Below are positions 8,218 through 16,648 of a stretch of DNA of 64,000 nt, in pieces. Location: NCBI GenBank assembly GCA_029239785.1, contig JARBUG010000004.1, forward strand, positions 57,221 through 121,220, read 5' to 3'. This DNA comes from Symbiobacteriaceae bacterium. Lineage in GTDB: Bacteria > Bacillota > Sulfobacillia > Symbiobacteriales > Symbiobacteriaceae. The position numbers and the translations under genes are program-made. Each line of letters begins with the position of its first letter. The first letter of the stretch is position 1. The notes below the pieces were generated by a model, which worked only from the letters and a program-made list of their open reading frames with translations, was not told the DNA's origin and ran no database searches.

Positions 8218-9993
8218 TTAGAAGCTCTTCTCCAGCTCATCCACCAGGGCGCCCACGTAGGCTACGGCCTTGCGGATGGGCTCGGGCTGGGTAATATCGA
8301 CCCCGGCCAGCTTGGCCAGCTCCACCGGCGTCAGGGTGCCGCCCGCCTTCAGGACCGCCAGCCAGCGATCGACCGCAGGCTGCCCTTCTTCCTTGATTGC
8401 CTGGGCCGCAGCCGTGGAGACCGTGAGCCCCAGCGCATAGGTGTACGGGTAGAGCCCCATGTAATAGTGCGGCTGCCGCATCCAGGCGAGGGCGGCGCCA
8501 TTATCCAGCGCCACGGCATCGCCCCAGAACTCGGCCAGCACCTGGCCCTTGGTGCCGGTCAGCGTCTTTTCGGTGATGGGCTTGCCAGCCTCGGCCAGGG
8601 CGTAGATGCGCCGCTGGAGCTCGGCCTCCAGCAGGTGGTTGACGAAGTTGTGGTGGTAGGTGCCCATGAGCCCGTTGATGACGCTGCGCCGGACCTTGCC
8701 GTCGAAGGGCTGGGCCAGCAGGTAGTTGGCCAGCAAGAGCTCGTTCATGGTCGACGGCGCCTCGATGATCGACATGGGCGGCCGCACGTTGCTCATGCGG
8801 TTGTACTTGCCCGCCAGGGAGAGGTGCCCGGCGTGGCCCAGTTCGTGGGCCAGGGTGAAGACCGGGCGCATCCGGTCTCCCCAGGTCATGAAGACGTAGG
8901 GGTGGACCCCGTAGACCGTGTTGCAGAAGGCGCCCGACCGCTTGCCGTCGTTGTCGGAGCGGTCGATCCAGCGCTCGGCGAAGGCCCGCCGGATAATCGC
9001 ATGATACTCCTCGCCCAGCACGGACAGGGCGGATTTGACCCACTCCTCGGCCTGCTCCCAGGTGACCGAGGGCTCCTCAGCCGGGTTGAGGGGCGCTGAG
9101 AGGTCGCAATACATCATCTTGTCGAGGCCCATCAGCTTCTGGCGGAGCTTCTGGTAGCGGCGCATGTGCGGCGCCAGTTCCTGGCCGATGATGTTCAGGA
9201 TGTTTTCGTAGACATCGAGCGTCACCTTGTGCGGGTGGAGGAGCATGTGGGAAGCGGAGGGGTAGCCCCGCAGCTTGGCCAGGGCCACGTTCTTCTTGAC
9301 CTCGGTGGCGAAGGTGGCGGCGTAGGTGTTCTTATAGCTGTTCAGGCCGCGGGTGAAGGCGGCGTAGGCGTTGCGGCGGAGGACGGGGTCGGGGGAGAGC
9401 TGCGGCCCGCCTTCGTAGACGGGGTGGGCCTGGCCCTGTGCGTCCTGGGCCGCTTCGAACTTCATGTCGGCGCCCTTGGAGAGGTTGTAGATGCGGCCGG
9501 GGGCGTCAAGGACTTCGCTCAGGCCGGCGAGGGCCGCTTCGGTTTCGGGGAGCAGCGTGTGGGGTTTCGCATCGAGCCAGTTCTGGAGGGTGTGCTTGTG
9601 GGCCTGGGCGGCCGGGTCGGTGGCGATCCAGGCTTCTAGCGGAAGGGCGAGCGCCTCGGATTTAATGAAGGTGGTGGCAGCGGCGACTTTGGCCCAGAGG
9701 GCGCCGGCCCGGGCGTTATCGGCCTGATAGGACGGCTCGGTGCCGTCGGTGGAGAAGCGGAAGTTGGCGTAGGCATTCACTCGGGCCAAACGCTTGGTCA
9801 GCGCCTCCTGGGCATCGAGGCAGGCGGCCAGTTCGGCGGGACCCTGGGCGAGCTTGCCCTTGTACTCGGTGACCGTGGGCAGGTCATGGGCGATGGCATC
9901 CAACTCGGCTTCCCAGGCGGCATGGTCGGCAAAGAGGTCGGTCAGGTCCCAGGTTTGTTCCACCGGTACTGCGGACCGCTTCAGTCGTTGCAT
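8218..9993 (-). CDS. pepF: Oligoendopeptidase F (M3 family)
   Basis: 591 residues from the ATG at 9993, which has GGGGAGGAA upstream; longer in-frame extensions to 10179 would read through the promoter and are not used. Zinc site HELGHAGH near residue 382 with the downstream EAPSTMNE glutamate ligand region identifies an M3B oligopeptidase; length fits the family (about 600). It cleaves short peptides in the cytoplasm. First gene of an operon with the phosphoesterase at 6800-8197. Transcribed divergently from the M48 peptidase gene. Confidence 0.95.
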   Translation of the reverse strand: MQRLKRSAVPVEQTWDLTDLFADHAAWEAELDAIAHDLPTVTEYKGKLAQGPAELAACLDAQEALTKRLARVNAYANFRFSTDGTEPSYQADNARAGALWAKVAAATTFIKSEALALPLEAWIATDPAAQAHKHTLQNWLDAKPHTLLPETEAALAGLSEVLDAPGRIYNLSKGADMKFEAAQDAQGQAHPVYEGGPQLSPDPVLRRNAYAAFTRGLNSYKNTYAATFATEVKKNVALAKLRGYPSASHMLLHPHKVTLDVYENILNIIGQELAPHMRRYQKLRQKLMGLDKMMYCDLSAPLNPAEEPSVTWEQAEEWVKSALSVLGEEYHAIIRRAFAERWIDRSDNDGKRSGAFCNTVYGVHPYVFMTWGDRMRPVFTLAHELGHAGHLSLAGKYNRMSNVRPPMSIIEAPSTMNELLLANYLLAQPFDGKVRRSVINGLMGTYHHNFVNHLLEAELQRRIYALAEAGKPITEKTLTGTKGQVLAEFWGDAVALDNGAALAWMRQPHYYMGLYPYTYALGLTVSTAAAQAIKEEGQPAVDRWLAVLKAGGTLTPVELAKLAGVDITQPEPIRKAVAYVGALVDELEKSF

Positions 9994-10029
9994 GGTGGTT
10001 GGTTCCTCCCCGGATAAGTGTGCACTTTC

Positions 10030-10058
10030 ACTATACCAGGGAAACTTCGTGGCGCAAA
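10030..10058 (-). promoter_or_regulatory. Probable promoter of pepF
   Basis: Minus strand TTTGCG, 17-base spacer, then TATAGT with an upstream TGG making an extended -10. It lies 37 bases above the pepF start. The -35 is poor, the extended -10 is good. Confidence 0.55.
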
Positions 10059-10165
10059 GTATTTCGGCAGGGAGTTCTGTGGCGACAAAACCGACTCTTC
10101 TAGCGGGATTTCCTTTTGGAATGGTCGAAATCTCCTGCTGAACAGAGTTGGCAGGAGGTCGGCAC

Positions 10166-11362
10166 GTGGCAGCCATCATCGCACCAGAGCGTCAGGACCG
10201 GGCCAGTCAGTATCTGCGCATCAAGTACCGACTCGACTTGATCGGTTACGGCCTCACCTTGCTGTATCCAGTTCTCCTGGTTGTAGGCGGCAGCCGCTGG
10301 CTGGGCGCCATGCTCGAATCCTCCGTGCTCTTCGTCGGCGTGCTCGTCCTTGGGCGGGGCCTGTTCCAACTGCCTGTGGAGTACGCCCGGTATCGGCATA
10401 AGCGCCGCTTTGGCGCCACGGAACTGTCGGTGGCGGCCTGGATTGGCGAAAACCTGCCGTTCTTTGTGCTCGGGCTGCTTGGACAAGGGGTGGTGGCCCT
10501 GCTGTTGCTCTCCCTGTGGAAAGCGGCGCCCGCGACTTGGTACCTCTGGGTCACCGCCGTGGTGGTCGCGGTGCTGCTGCTCTTCAGCCTGGCCGCTCCG
10601 GCGTTGATGCACGGGTGGATCACCGAATCCACGCCCCTGCCTGATGGTGAACTGAAGCGGCGGCTCATGGTACTTGCCCGCAAGGCTGGCGTCTCCATCA
10701 AGGATGTGTATGTATCGAACGCGGCGCCGGGCCTGCTGAATATGGAGGCTGGATGGGTTTCCGGGTTTGGGGCCTCGCGCCGGATTACGCTGGATCGCGA
10801 GACTCTCAACGCCCACCCTTCTGACGAGATCGAAGCGACTGTGGGCCACGAACTAGGTCACTGTGTCTACAACCACAGCGCCTGGGCGCTGCTGTGCGAT
10901 GCCGCAATGGCGGCTTTGATCGTGCTAGGGCCGAGCTCTGCGCTGGCGCCGATTTCCACAGTGCTGGGTTTTGGCGGGCTTACGCGTGAGGCGCTGCCGC
11001 TGCTGGCTCTGCTCGGTATCGGGGGCTTTCTCATTGTATGGCCGCTGCGTTATGCCATCACGCGTGCGTGCGAGCGGGCTGCTGACGCCTTCGCCCTGCG
11101 TCTGACGGGCAAGCCGGAACCGTATATCCGCCGGTTCAAGCGCGAGGCGGTCGGGCCGGAGCCGCCCCGCTGGGTTTATTACTACCGGCACCGCCACCCG
11201 TTAATCAGCGACCGAATTGCGGATGCGGAGGAGTTTGACAGGCGCCAGCGGGGGGAGCAGCAGGAGCGTAGGAGGCAGCAACGGCAGCGGCGGGCGGCTG
11301 AACTACAGAAGACCCCACCGCAGATCGACCCGGAGGGGTTCTGGGTTTGGCGGCGACCGTAG
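10166..11362 (+). CDS. M48-family membrane metalloprotease
   Basis: 398 residues. GTG at 10166 follows AGGAGG with seven bases between, preferred to a TTG at 10148. Four N-terminal membrane helices, then HELGHCVYNH (zinc motif near residue 230) and, after more hydrophobic segments, ERAADAFAL carrying the third zinc ligand Glu. This is the HtpX/CAAX-protease-type M48 layout with the active site on the cytoplasmic side. Charged low-complexity C-terminus rich in Arg/Gln/Glu. Likely membrane protein quality control; substrate unknown. Confidence 0.88.
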   Translation: MAAIIAPERQDRASQYLRIKYRLDLIGYGLTLLYPVLLVVGGSRWLGAMLESSVLFVGVLVLGRGLFQLPVEYARYRHKRRFGATELSVAAWIGENLPFFVLGLLGQGVVALLLLSLWKAAPATWYLWVTAVVVAVLLLFSLAAPALMHGWITESTPLPDGELKRRLMVLARKAGVSIKDVYVSNAAPGLLNMEAGWVSGFGASRRITLDRETLNAHPSDEIEATVGHELGHCVYNHSAWALLCDAAMAALIVLGPSSALAPISTVLGFGGLTREALPLLALLGIGGFLIVWPLRYAITRACERAADAFALRLTGKPEPYIRRFKREAVGPEPPRWVYYYRHRHPLISDRIADAEEFDRRQRGEQQERRRQQRQRRAAELQKTPPQIDPEGFWVWRRP

Positions 11363-11406
11363 TGGCCCTTGGTGTATCAGCTCGCGCACAGGTCGCAAAA
11401 AACCAA

Positions 11407-11440
11407 TGGAGGCACTCCCCAAATGGCGGGAGTGCCTCCT
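11407..11440 (-). terminator. Terminator after CAP-domain gene
   Basis: GGAGGCACTCC and GGAGTGCCTCC arms around a nine-base loop; on the minus strand it runs into ATTGGTTTTTT. Fourteen bases after the CAP gene stop; could also stop the convergent M48 gene. Confidence 0.9.
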
Positions 11441-11453
11441 TCGCGATGGTGTC

Positions 11454-12206
11454 TTACCGGCCAACGAACATCTGGGTGAACATCATGCCGTACTGGCCGC
11501 CCTTGACGATACCGATGCCAACATGGGTGAAGGTGGACTTCAGGATGTTGGCCCGGTGGCCGGCGCTGTTCATGAGCGCCGTGTGGGCAGCGCTGACGGA
11601 GCTGTTCCCGGCGATGTTCTCACCGGCGGTGTTGTAGGAGATGCCGTAGGTCTTCATCATTTCGAACGGGGAGCCGTAGGTCGGGGACTGATGGCTGAAG
11701 TAGTTCCTGTTGATCATATCCTGGCTCTTCAGGCGAGCGACCTTCGTCAGGGCGAGGTCAGCCTTCAGGGCGCTGAGGCCAGCCTTGGCACGCTCGCTGT
11801 TGACCAGGTTCAGCATCTGCTGCTCATCGGCCGTGAGGCCGGAAGTGGTGGTGGTCGTGCTCTGAGTGGTCGTGGCCGGCTTTGCCTGGGTGGTCGGCGT
11901 GGTCGTGGTGGCCGGCTTCGCCTGGGTGGCCGGCGTGGTCGTGGCCGGCTTGGCCTGGGTCGTCGTCGTGGTCGGGGTCGTGGTTGGGGCCTGCTTCACC
12001 GTGGTGGTCACCGGCGTGTACTGAGCCCGGGCGTTGAGCCAGGTCATCAGGGTGCTCCAGTCGGCAGCGCGGTAGGTGTAGACATACCGGGTGCTGGTGC
12101 TGGCGTACGGAGCCGGGCACGTGGCGGCAGAAGCAGGGACGGCGATAGCCAGGGTACCCATCAGAGCGGCAGCAGAGACCGCGATCTTAGACATACGGTT
12201 GAACAT
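11454..12206 (-). CDS. Secreted CAP/SCP-domain protein (YkwD-like)
   Basis: 250 residues from ATG 12206. Signal peptide MFNRMSKIAVSAAALMGT ... VPASAA; then a Thr/Pro/Ala-rich linker with repeated QAKPATTT units (about residues 75-120) and a CAP domain with ALTKVARLKSQDM, NYFSHQSP, GENIAG and SAGHRANIL, which hold the conserved His/Glu/His cavity residues. Bacterial YkwD-type proteins are exported and linked to the cell wall or spore coat; catalytic role is unproven. SD GGAGGAGGAG lies 11 bases upstream; GTG 12218 overlaps the SD and is less likely. A c-di-AMP riboswitch precedes it. Confidence 0.9.
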   Translation of the reverse strand: MFNRMSKIAVSAAALMGTLAIAVPASAATCPAPYASTSTRYVYTYRAADWSTLMTWLNARAQYTPVTTTVKQAPTTTPTTTTTQAKPATTTPATQAKPATTTTPTTQAKPATTTQSTTTTTSGLTADEQQMLNLVNSERAKAGLSALKADLALTKVARLKSQDMINRNYFSHQSPTYGSPFEMMKTYGISYNTAGENIAGNSSVSAAHTALMNSAGHRANILKSTFTHVGIGIVKGGQYGMMFTQMFVGR

Positions 12207-12267
12207 CACAGGAACCACTCCTCCTCCGAATGATTCCGAAGCTGTGATTGCTCACCGAGGAGGAGGT

Positions 12268-12410
12268 ATCGACCCCCTCCCGCAACGCTTACGAGGTTAG
12301 CTGACGGGCTCGGGCAGCAGGAAGGTTGCCCGGACCGCCCATGGATCAGGCGGCCCTCGCCCCGATGTAACTGGGTCCCCCGTTTTTGCTTGACTGCAAA
12401 ACTCAGCGAT
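12268..12410 (-). promoter_or_regulatory. c-di-AMP (ydaO/yuaA) riboswitch upstream of CAP gene
   Basis: Minus strand contains GGGGGACCCAGTT, then after a variable arm GCCCGAGCCCGTCAGCTAACC and TCGTAAGCG, the most conserved ydaO-class blocks. These riboswitches bind cyclic di-AMP and usually turn off wall-remodelling and osmolyte genes. Between the aptamer and the start codon, CCTCCTCCTC (12257-12267 complement) can pair with the SD GGAGGAGGAG (12218-12227), suggesting translational control. No T-tailed terminator is visible there. Confidence 0.9.
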
Positions 12411-12430
12411 TCAAGGTCGGTTGAGCGCTT

Positions 12431-12460
12431 CGGACATGACATAGTTTAACGTGATATACT
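12431..12460 (+). promoter_or_regulatory. Probable promoter of NUDIX gene
   Basis: CGGACA, 18-base spacer, TATACT with an upstream TGA giving an extended -10. Transcription would start about 35 bases before the TTG start of the NUDIX gene and run divergently from the riboswitch transcript. The remaining segment 12207-12504 is filled by the riboswitch and these promoter elements. Confidence 0.5.
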
Positions 12461-12504
12461 TGTACGGTCAAAGCGCAAATCATGGAAAGGAGTTGGGTTG
12501 AACC

Positions 12505-13032
12505 TTGTCCATCTTCAGCCATAACATTTATGAGAATGTCCGGACCCGCACCATCGTGCTGCACGACGGCTGCATTCTGCTGCATCCGCCTCGTGGCGGC
12601 GGTCCGGCGTGGGCGTTGCCGGGCGGCGGGTTGGAACCCGGCGAGTCGCTGGCCGACTGTGCGGCACGTGAGGTGCTCGAAGAGACAGGCATTCGGGTGC
12701 AAGTTGGTCGGATTGCGTTCCTTGTAGAATGGATCGTCCCTACATACACGGCGGCGCTGGAGCCTGGCGACGGGCCCGGCTTTGGAATCGAAGTTTACCA
12801 TTATGCCCGGCCAGTGGAGCCGCTGGCGCAGACGGTGGCGGAGCACGAAGGCGACATGCCGGCCCAGTGGGTGCCGCACGCAGAGGTTGAGAAGCTGCCG
12901 ATTTATCCCAAGCAGATCAAGACGCTGTGCCGGCGGCTGGCCGATGGGCTGCCGGTGCCGGACGGAGCACCGTCGATAATCGGGCGCATTGAAAGCCCCT
13001 GGGAAGTGCCCGAAACCGACCCTTTCGCGTAG
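12505..13032 (+). CDS. NUDIX hydrolase
   Basis: 175 residues. The NUDIX box GGGLEPGESL...AAREVLEETGI (residues about 40-63) is complete, including the REVLEE glutamates that bind magnesium. Such enzymes hydrolyse nucleoside diphosphates linked to other groups; the substrate cannot be read from sequence. Start TTG is set by AAAGGAG about 13 bases upstream and by stops in the alternative frames. Single gene with its own terminator. Confidence 0.88.
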   Translation: MSIFSHNIYENVRTRTIVLHDGCILLHPPRGGGPAWALPGGGLEPGESLADCAAREVLEETGIRVQVGRIAFLVEWIVPTYTAALEPGDGPGFGIEVYHYARPVEPLAQTVAEHEGDMPAQWVPHAEVEKLPIYPKQIKTLCRRLADGLPVPDGAPSIIGRIESPWEVPETDPFA

Positions 13033-13053
13033 GACCAGGCCACATAGCAAAAA

Positions 13054-13090
13054 AGACCCCGGTCCTTTTGGCGACCGGGGTCTATTTTTT
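13054..13090 (+). terminator. Terminator after NUDIX gene
   Basis: AGACCCCGGTC and GACCGGGGTCT arms, eight-base loop, followed by ATTTTTT. The remaining 170 bases up to the BMC operon show no gene; no clear promoter could be picked out by eye. Confidence 0.92.
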
Positions 13091-13261
13091 CTTCCGCTAG
13101 CAGGATTTTCCTGGTGGCGTTGCCGAAAGATTTGGGGTCAGGAAAATGAGTCTGGCGCAACCAAGGAAGCCGCAGTCGATATTTGCTCACGCTACATATA
13201 GCAACCAGCACATCGCCTGCCCCTGGAGGCGCCGACCGTATTCAGGAGGGACAATCACACC

Positions 13262-13903
13262 ATGAATGAAGAACAGCTCGTAGAACTCATCGTCAAGGAA
13301 GTCATGGCCAAACTGAAGGACCAGCCGCAGCAAAAGCGCGAAGTTGTTTGCAACGTCAGCGCCCGGCACATCCACCTGAGTCAGGCTCATGTTGAGGCCC
13401 TGTTCGGCGAGGGCTATCAGCTCACCAAGCTGAAGGACCTTATGCAGCCCGGCCAGTTCGCCTGCAACGAAACCGTCGCCGTCATCGGCCCGAAGGGCAC
13501 CTTCCCCAAGGTGCGCATTCTCGGTCCCGCCCGCGGCGATACGCAGCTCGAAATCTCCGCGACCGACGCCCGCACCATCGGTGTGCAGCCTGTTGTCCGC
13601 ATGAGCGGCAAGGTTCAGGGCACCCCGGGCTTTATCATTGAAGGCCCCAAGGGCCGGGTCACGGTGGAGCAGGGCGCCATCGTTGCCGCCCGCCACATTC
13701 ACGCCACCCCGGCCGACGCCGAGCGCTTCGGCGTGAAGGATGGCCAGGCCGTTCGGGTCCGCAAGACCGGCGACCGGGCTGTGGTCTTTGAAAACGTGGT
13801 CTTCCGGGTCAGCCCCAGCTTCGCTCTCGAAATGCACCTGGACACCGATGAAGCCAACGCCGCCTTCATCAAGGACGGCGACATGCTGGAGATCATCGGT
13901 TAA
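13262..13903 (+). CDS. pduL: BMC phosphate acyltransferase, PduL type
   Basis: 213 residues. Two PduL-type beta-barrel halves carrying zinc histidines in SARHIHLS (His36, His38), AARHIHATP (His145, His147) and LEMHLD (His192). PduL converts acyl-CoA and phosphate to acyl phosphate and CoA, recycling CoA inside the shell. The N-terminal 18 residues (MNEEQLVELIVKEVMAKL) form an amphipathic helix typical of encapsulation peptides, so it is probably lumenal. ATG follows CAGGAGGGA. First gene of the BMC operon; its acyl-CoA would come from the aldehyde dehydrogenase at 14648. Confidence 0.95.
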   Translation: MNEEQLVELIVKEVMAKLKDQPQQKREVVCNVSARHIHLSQAHVEALFGEGYQLTKLKDLMQPGQFACNETVAVIGPKGTFPKVRILGPARGDTQLEISATDARTIGVQPVVRMSGKVQGTPGFIIEGPKGRVTVEQGAIVAARHIHATPADAERFGVKDGQAVRVRKTGDRAVVFENVVFRVSPSFALEMHLDTDEANAAFIKDGDMLEIIG

Positions 13904-13934
13904 CTTCGCAGCAACGCAAAAGCCCTTTGCGGGA

Positions 13935-13964
13935 GCGCCCGACCTGGTGGCTTGGGTCGGGCGC
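13935..13964 (+). other. Intercistronic hairpin between pduL and first shell gene
   Basis: GCGCCCGACC and GGTCGGGCGC form a perfect ten-pair stem with a ten-base loop in the 143-base gap. It lacks an adjacent T run (CTCTTTTG comes 16 bases later), so it may be a weak attenuator or an mRNA-stability element that raises shell-protein output relative to pduL. Confidence 0.5.
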
Positions 13965-14046
13965 CCCGGCAAGGGGATCTCTTTTGCCCATACATAGCCA
14001 TATATCTCCTGGTATTCATGAAAAATCCAGGGAGGTGCCGTGAAAC

Positions 14047-14331
14047 ATGGCCATGGAAGCGTTGGGAATGGTGGAAACGCGAGGCCTGGTGGCAATGATT
14101 GAGGCGGCCGACGCCATGGTGAAGTCGGCCAATGTTCAACTGGTCGGCTGGGAGAAGATTGGCTCCGGGTATGTAACCGCCATCGTTCGGGGTGACGTTG
14201 CCGCGGTCAAATCTGCGGTTGATGCGGGCGCAGCGGCGGCTGCCAAGGTAGGCGAGGTCATGTCCACCCACGTCATTCCGCGCCCGCATATGGACTTGGA
14301 GCAGGTGCTGCCCATCGGGCTGAAGGAGTAA
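14047..14331 (+). CDS. BMC shell hexamer protein (PduA/EutM/CcmK type)
   Basis: 94 residues, one BMC domain. [39 protein letters not shown] and STHVIPRPH match the PduA/EutM family closely. The pore loop is IGSGY, the small polar pore also seen in PduA, which passes small metabolites. Strong RBS (GGGAGGTG upstream). Probably the main facet protein of the shell. Compare the second hexamer gene at 16648, whose pore loop differs. Confidence 0.97.
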   Translation: MAMEALGMVETRGLVAMIEAADAMVKSANVQLVGWEKIGSGYVTAIVRGDVAAVKSAVDAGAAAAAKVGEVMSTHVIPRPHMDLEQVLPIGLKE

Positions 14332-14335
14332 CGGC

Positions 14336-14638
14336 ATGATTTTGGCGCGCGTCATCGGCACGGTGGTTGCGACCCGGAAAGATGACCGGCTGAACGGCTC
14401 CAAGCTGCAAATCGTCCAGCCCGTGTCGCTGGGCGACATGAGCCCCGACGGAAAGCCCCTGGTCGCAATCGATGCGGTGGGTGCTGGTGAAGGGGAAATC
14501 GTTATGATCTGTGCGGGCTCGTCAGCCCGGCAGACCAGCCGCACCAAGGACACGCCGTGCGATGCGGTGATTATGGCAATAATCGATTCGCTGGATGTGG
14601 GCGGCCGGCAGGTGTACTCCAAGAGCCAGGCGAGGTGA
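14336..14638 (+). CDS. BMC vertex pentamer protein (EutN/CcmL), copy 1
   Basis: 100 residues. Starts MILARVIGTVVATRKDDRL and contains LQIVQPVSL, AIDAVGAGEGEIVMICAGSSAR, the EutN/CcmL fold that forms pentamers capping shell vertices. Four bases after the hexamer gene, so translationally close. One of three pentamer genes in this operon; the three differ in sequence and may set shell size or vertex permeability. Confidence 0.96.
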   Translation: MILARVIGTVVATRKDDRLNGSKLQIVQPVSLGDMSPDGKPLVAIDAVGAGEGEIVMICAGSSARQTSRTKDTPCDAVIMAIIDSLDVGGRQVYSKSQAR

Positions 14639-14647
14639 TCGCTAAGA

Positions 14648-16084
14648 ATGCTCGCCAAAGAGCAGGTCTCTGCGTTGATTGACGAAGTGCTGCAAAAGCT
14701 GGCGGCCCAGGGAGTGGGTGCGCCGGACGGGGTGGCTTTGCCGCCGCGGGCCTCCGGGAGCGGTGGTGGGGTGGTGAATCCCGCCGGCATTTACTCCACC
14801 GTTGGTGAAGCGAGCCGTGCGGCCCGCCTGGCCTTTGCCCAGCTGCAAACCCTGCCCCTGGCGCACCGCCGGGAGATTGTTGCGGCCATGCGGGGCGCCG
14901 CTGCTGATGCGGCCCGTACCCTCGCCGAGCATGCCGTGCGCGAGACCGGCCTCGGGCGGGTGGAGGACAAGGTCAAGAAGAACCGGTTTGCCGCCACGAA
15001 AACGCCCGGAGTCGAGGATATTCTATCGGTCTCCTGGAGCGGCGACGATGGCCTGACCCTGGTGGAGCGGGCGCCCTGGGGTGTGGTCGGCGCCATTACG
15101 CCCACCACCAATCCCACGTCGACCATCATCAACAACGGCATCAGTCTGGTGGCCGCGGGCAATGCGGTCGTGTTCAACTTCCACCCCATGGCCAGGGGGT
15201 GCTGCACCGCGGCCGTCGAGTTGTTGAACGGTGCGATTGCCGGCGCGGGCGGGCCGCCGTCGTTGCTTACCTGCGTGGCTGAACCGACCATCGAAACGGC
15301 CCAGGAGCTCATGAAGCATCCGGGTATTGATGCCTTGCTGGTCACCGGGGGCGGCCCGGTGGTCCGGCTTGCCATGACTTGCGGCAAAAAGGTCTGGGCG
15401 GCGGGGCCGGGCAACCCGCCCACCGTGGTGGACGCGACGGCCGACCTGGCGCAGGCCGCCAGGAACATCGTCGACGGCGCCTCCTTCGACAACACCGTGC
15501 TCTGCACGTCCGAGAAAGAGTGCTTCGCCGTGGCGCCCATCGCCGATGACCTGAAACGGCTGATGGCCGAGCAGGGCGCCTATGAAGTGAAATGGTCCGA
15601 AATCGACCGCCTCATGCGGGTCCTGCTGCCAAACGGGGCGCTGGACCGGCGGTTCATCGGGAAGGATGCGGCCCTGATTCTGCGAGAAGCGGGGCTGACG
15701 CCGGGCGCCCGAACCCGTCTGATCATCTGCGAAGTGCCGCCCGATCACCCTTTCGTTCATACCGAAATGCTGCTGCCCGTACTCCCGATCGTGCGCATGC
15801 CGGATGTTGACTCGGCTATGGAAGCGGCCATCCGGGCCGAGAAGGGGCATGGTCACACAGCGTCCATTCACTCCAACGACATCCGGCACATGAGTCGCAT
15901 GGCTCGGGAGTCGAACTGCGCCATCTTCATCAAGAATGGCCCGCACTACAGTGGCTTGGGCATCGGCGGGGAGGGGTTCACGTCGCTCTCCATCGCCGGG
16001 TCGACGGGCGATGGGATTACGTCGGCCCGCACGTTTACACGGGAGCGCCGCTGTGTGCTGGTTGGCCACATGCGGATTGTGTAG
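14648..16084 (+). CDS. CoA-acylating aldehyde dehydrogenase (PduP/EutE type)
   Basis: 478 residues. Rossmann and catalytic blocks: TPTTNPTSTIINNG (160s), VTGGGPVVRLA, AAGPGNPP, and catalytic Cys286 in FDNTVLCTSEKE. It oxidises acetaldehyde (or a longer aldehyde) with NAD and CoA to acyl-CoA. The N-terminal helix MLAKEQVSALIDEVLQKLAAQG followed by a Gly/Pro-rich linker is an encapsulation peptide. In this operon the aldehyde is likely acetaldehyde from the DeoC aldolase at 18007. No alcohol dehydrogenase that would regenerate NAD inside the shell is present in the operon. Confidence 0.96.
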   Translation: MLAKEQVSALIDEVLQKLAAQGVGAPDGVALPPRASGSGGGVVNPAGIYSTVGEASRAARLAFAQLQTLPLAHRREIVAAMRGAAADAARTLAEHAVRETGLGRVEDKVKKNRFAATKTPGVEDILSVSWSGDDGLTLVERAPWGVVGAITPTTNPTSTIINNGISLVAAGNAVVFNFHPMARGCCTAAVELLNGAIAGAGGPPSLLTCVAEPTIETAQELMKHPGIDALLVTGGGPVVRLAMTCGKKVWAAGPGNPPTVVDATADLAQAARNIVDGASFDNTVLCTSEKECFAVAPIADDLKRLMAEQGAYEVKWSEIDRLMRVLLPNGALDRRFIGKDAALILREAGLTPGARTRLIICEVPPDHPFVHTEMLLPVLPIVRMPDVDSAMEAAIRAEKGHGHTASIHSNDIRHMSRMARESNCAIFIKNGPHYSGLGIGGEGFTSLSIAGSTGDGITSARTFTRERRCVLVGHMRIV

Positions 16085-16087
16085 CCC

Positions 16088-16648
16088 ATGCGTATAGCCG
16101 TGGGCATTGTCGAGGTACAAAGCATCGCGGCCGGCGTGCGGGCGGCGGACGCGATGCTGAAAACGGCGCAGGTGGATTTGCTTGATGCCGGCGCGGTTAG
16201 TCCGGGTAAGTACATCATTACGGTGGGCGGCGACGTAGCATCCGTGGCGGCGGCGGTCGAGTCGGGGGTGGCGGAGGCGGGCGAGCAACTGCTGGGGCAG
16301 GTGCTGATTGCCCACCTGCATCCGCAGGTGCTGGCGGCGGTGCGGGGCGAGGCGGCGCCGGGAGTGGGCGTGCAGGCGGTAGGCTTGGTTGAAACCGCTA
16401 CCGTAGCCGGCGTAATCAGGGCAGCTGATGCAGCAGCAAAGACTGCGGTGGTTGACCTGTTGGAACTGCGGCTGGCAAGGGGTCTGGGGGGCAAGGGTTA
16501 CGTGACTTTCACGGGCGATGTGGGCTCGGTGCAGGTCGGCGTGGCTGCTGCGGCCGATGCGGCGGCGCGGGATGGAGCGTTGGTAGGCAGCGCAGTCATT
16601 CCTGCCCCGCACCCGGACCTGTGGCCCAAATTGAGGAGGGACGGCTGA
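16088..16648 (+). CDS. Tandem-BMC-domain shell protein (trimer, BMC-T)
   Basis: 186 residues containing two BMC domains: residues about 3-90 ([20 protein letters not shown] ... [14 protein letters not shown]) and 97-186 ([21 protein letters not shown] ... [18 protein letters not shown]). Such proteins form trimers shaped like hexamers, with larger or gated pores. It resembles PduT in layout but has no cysteine at all, so an iron-sulfur cluster in the pore as in PduT is not possible. Its TGA overlaps the ATG of the next gene by one base. Confidence 0.93.
   Translation: MRIAVGIVEVQSIAAGVRAADAMLKTAQVDLLDAGAVSPGKYIITVGGDVASVAAAVESGVAEAGEQLLGQVLIAHLHPQVLAAVRGEAAPGVGVQAVGLVETATVAGVIRAADAAAKTAVVDLLELRLARGLGGKGYVTFTGDVGSVQVGVAAAADAAARDGALVGSAVIPAPHPDLWPKLRRDG

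Noticed and set aside
11820..12000. Thr/Pro repeat in the CAP gene as a mobile or satellite repeat
   Set aside because: It is in frame and forms an ordinary low-complexity linker of an exported protein.
16088..16648. PduT-type iron-sulfur shell protein
   Set aside because: There is no cysteine in the protein, so a pore-bound cluster is not possible.
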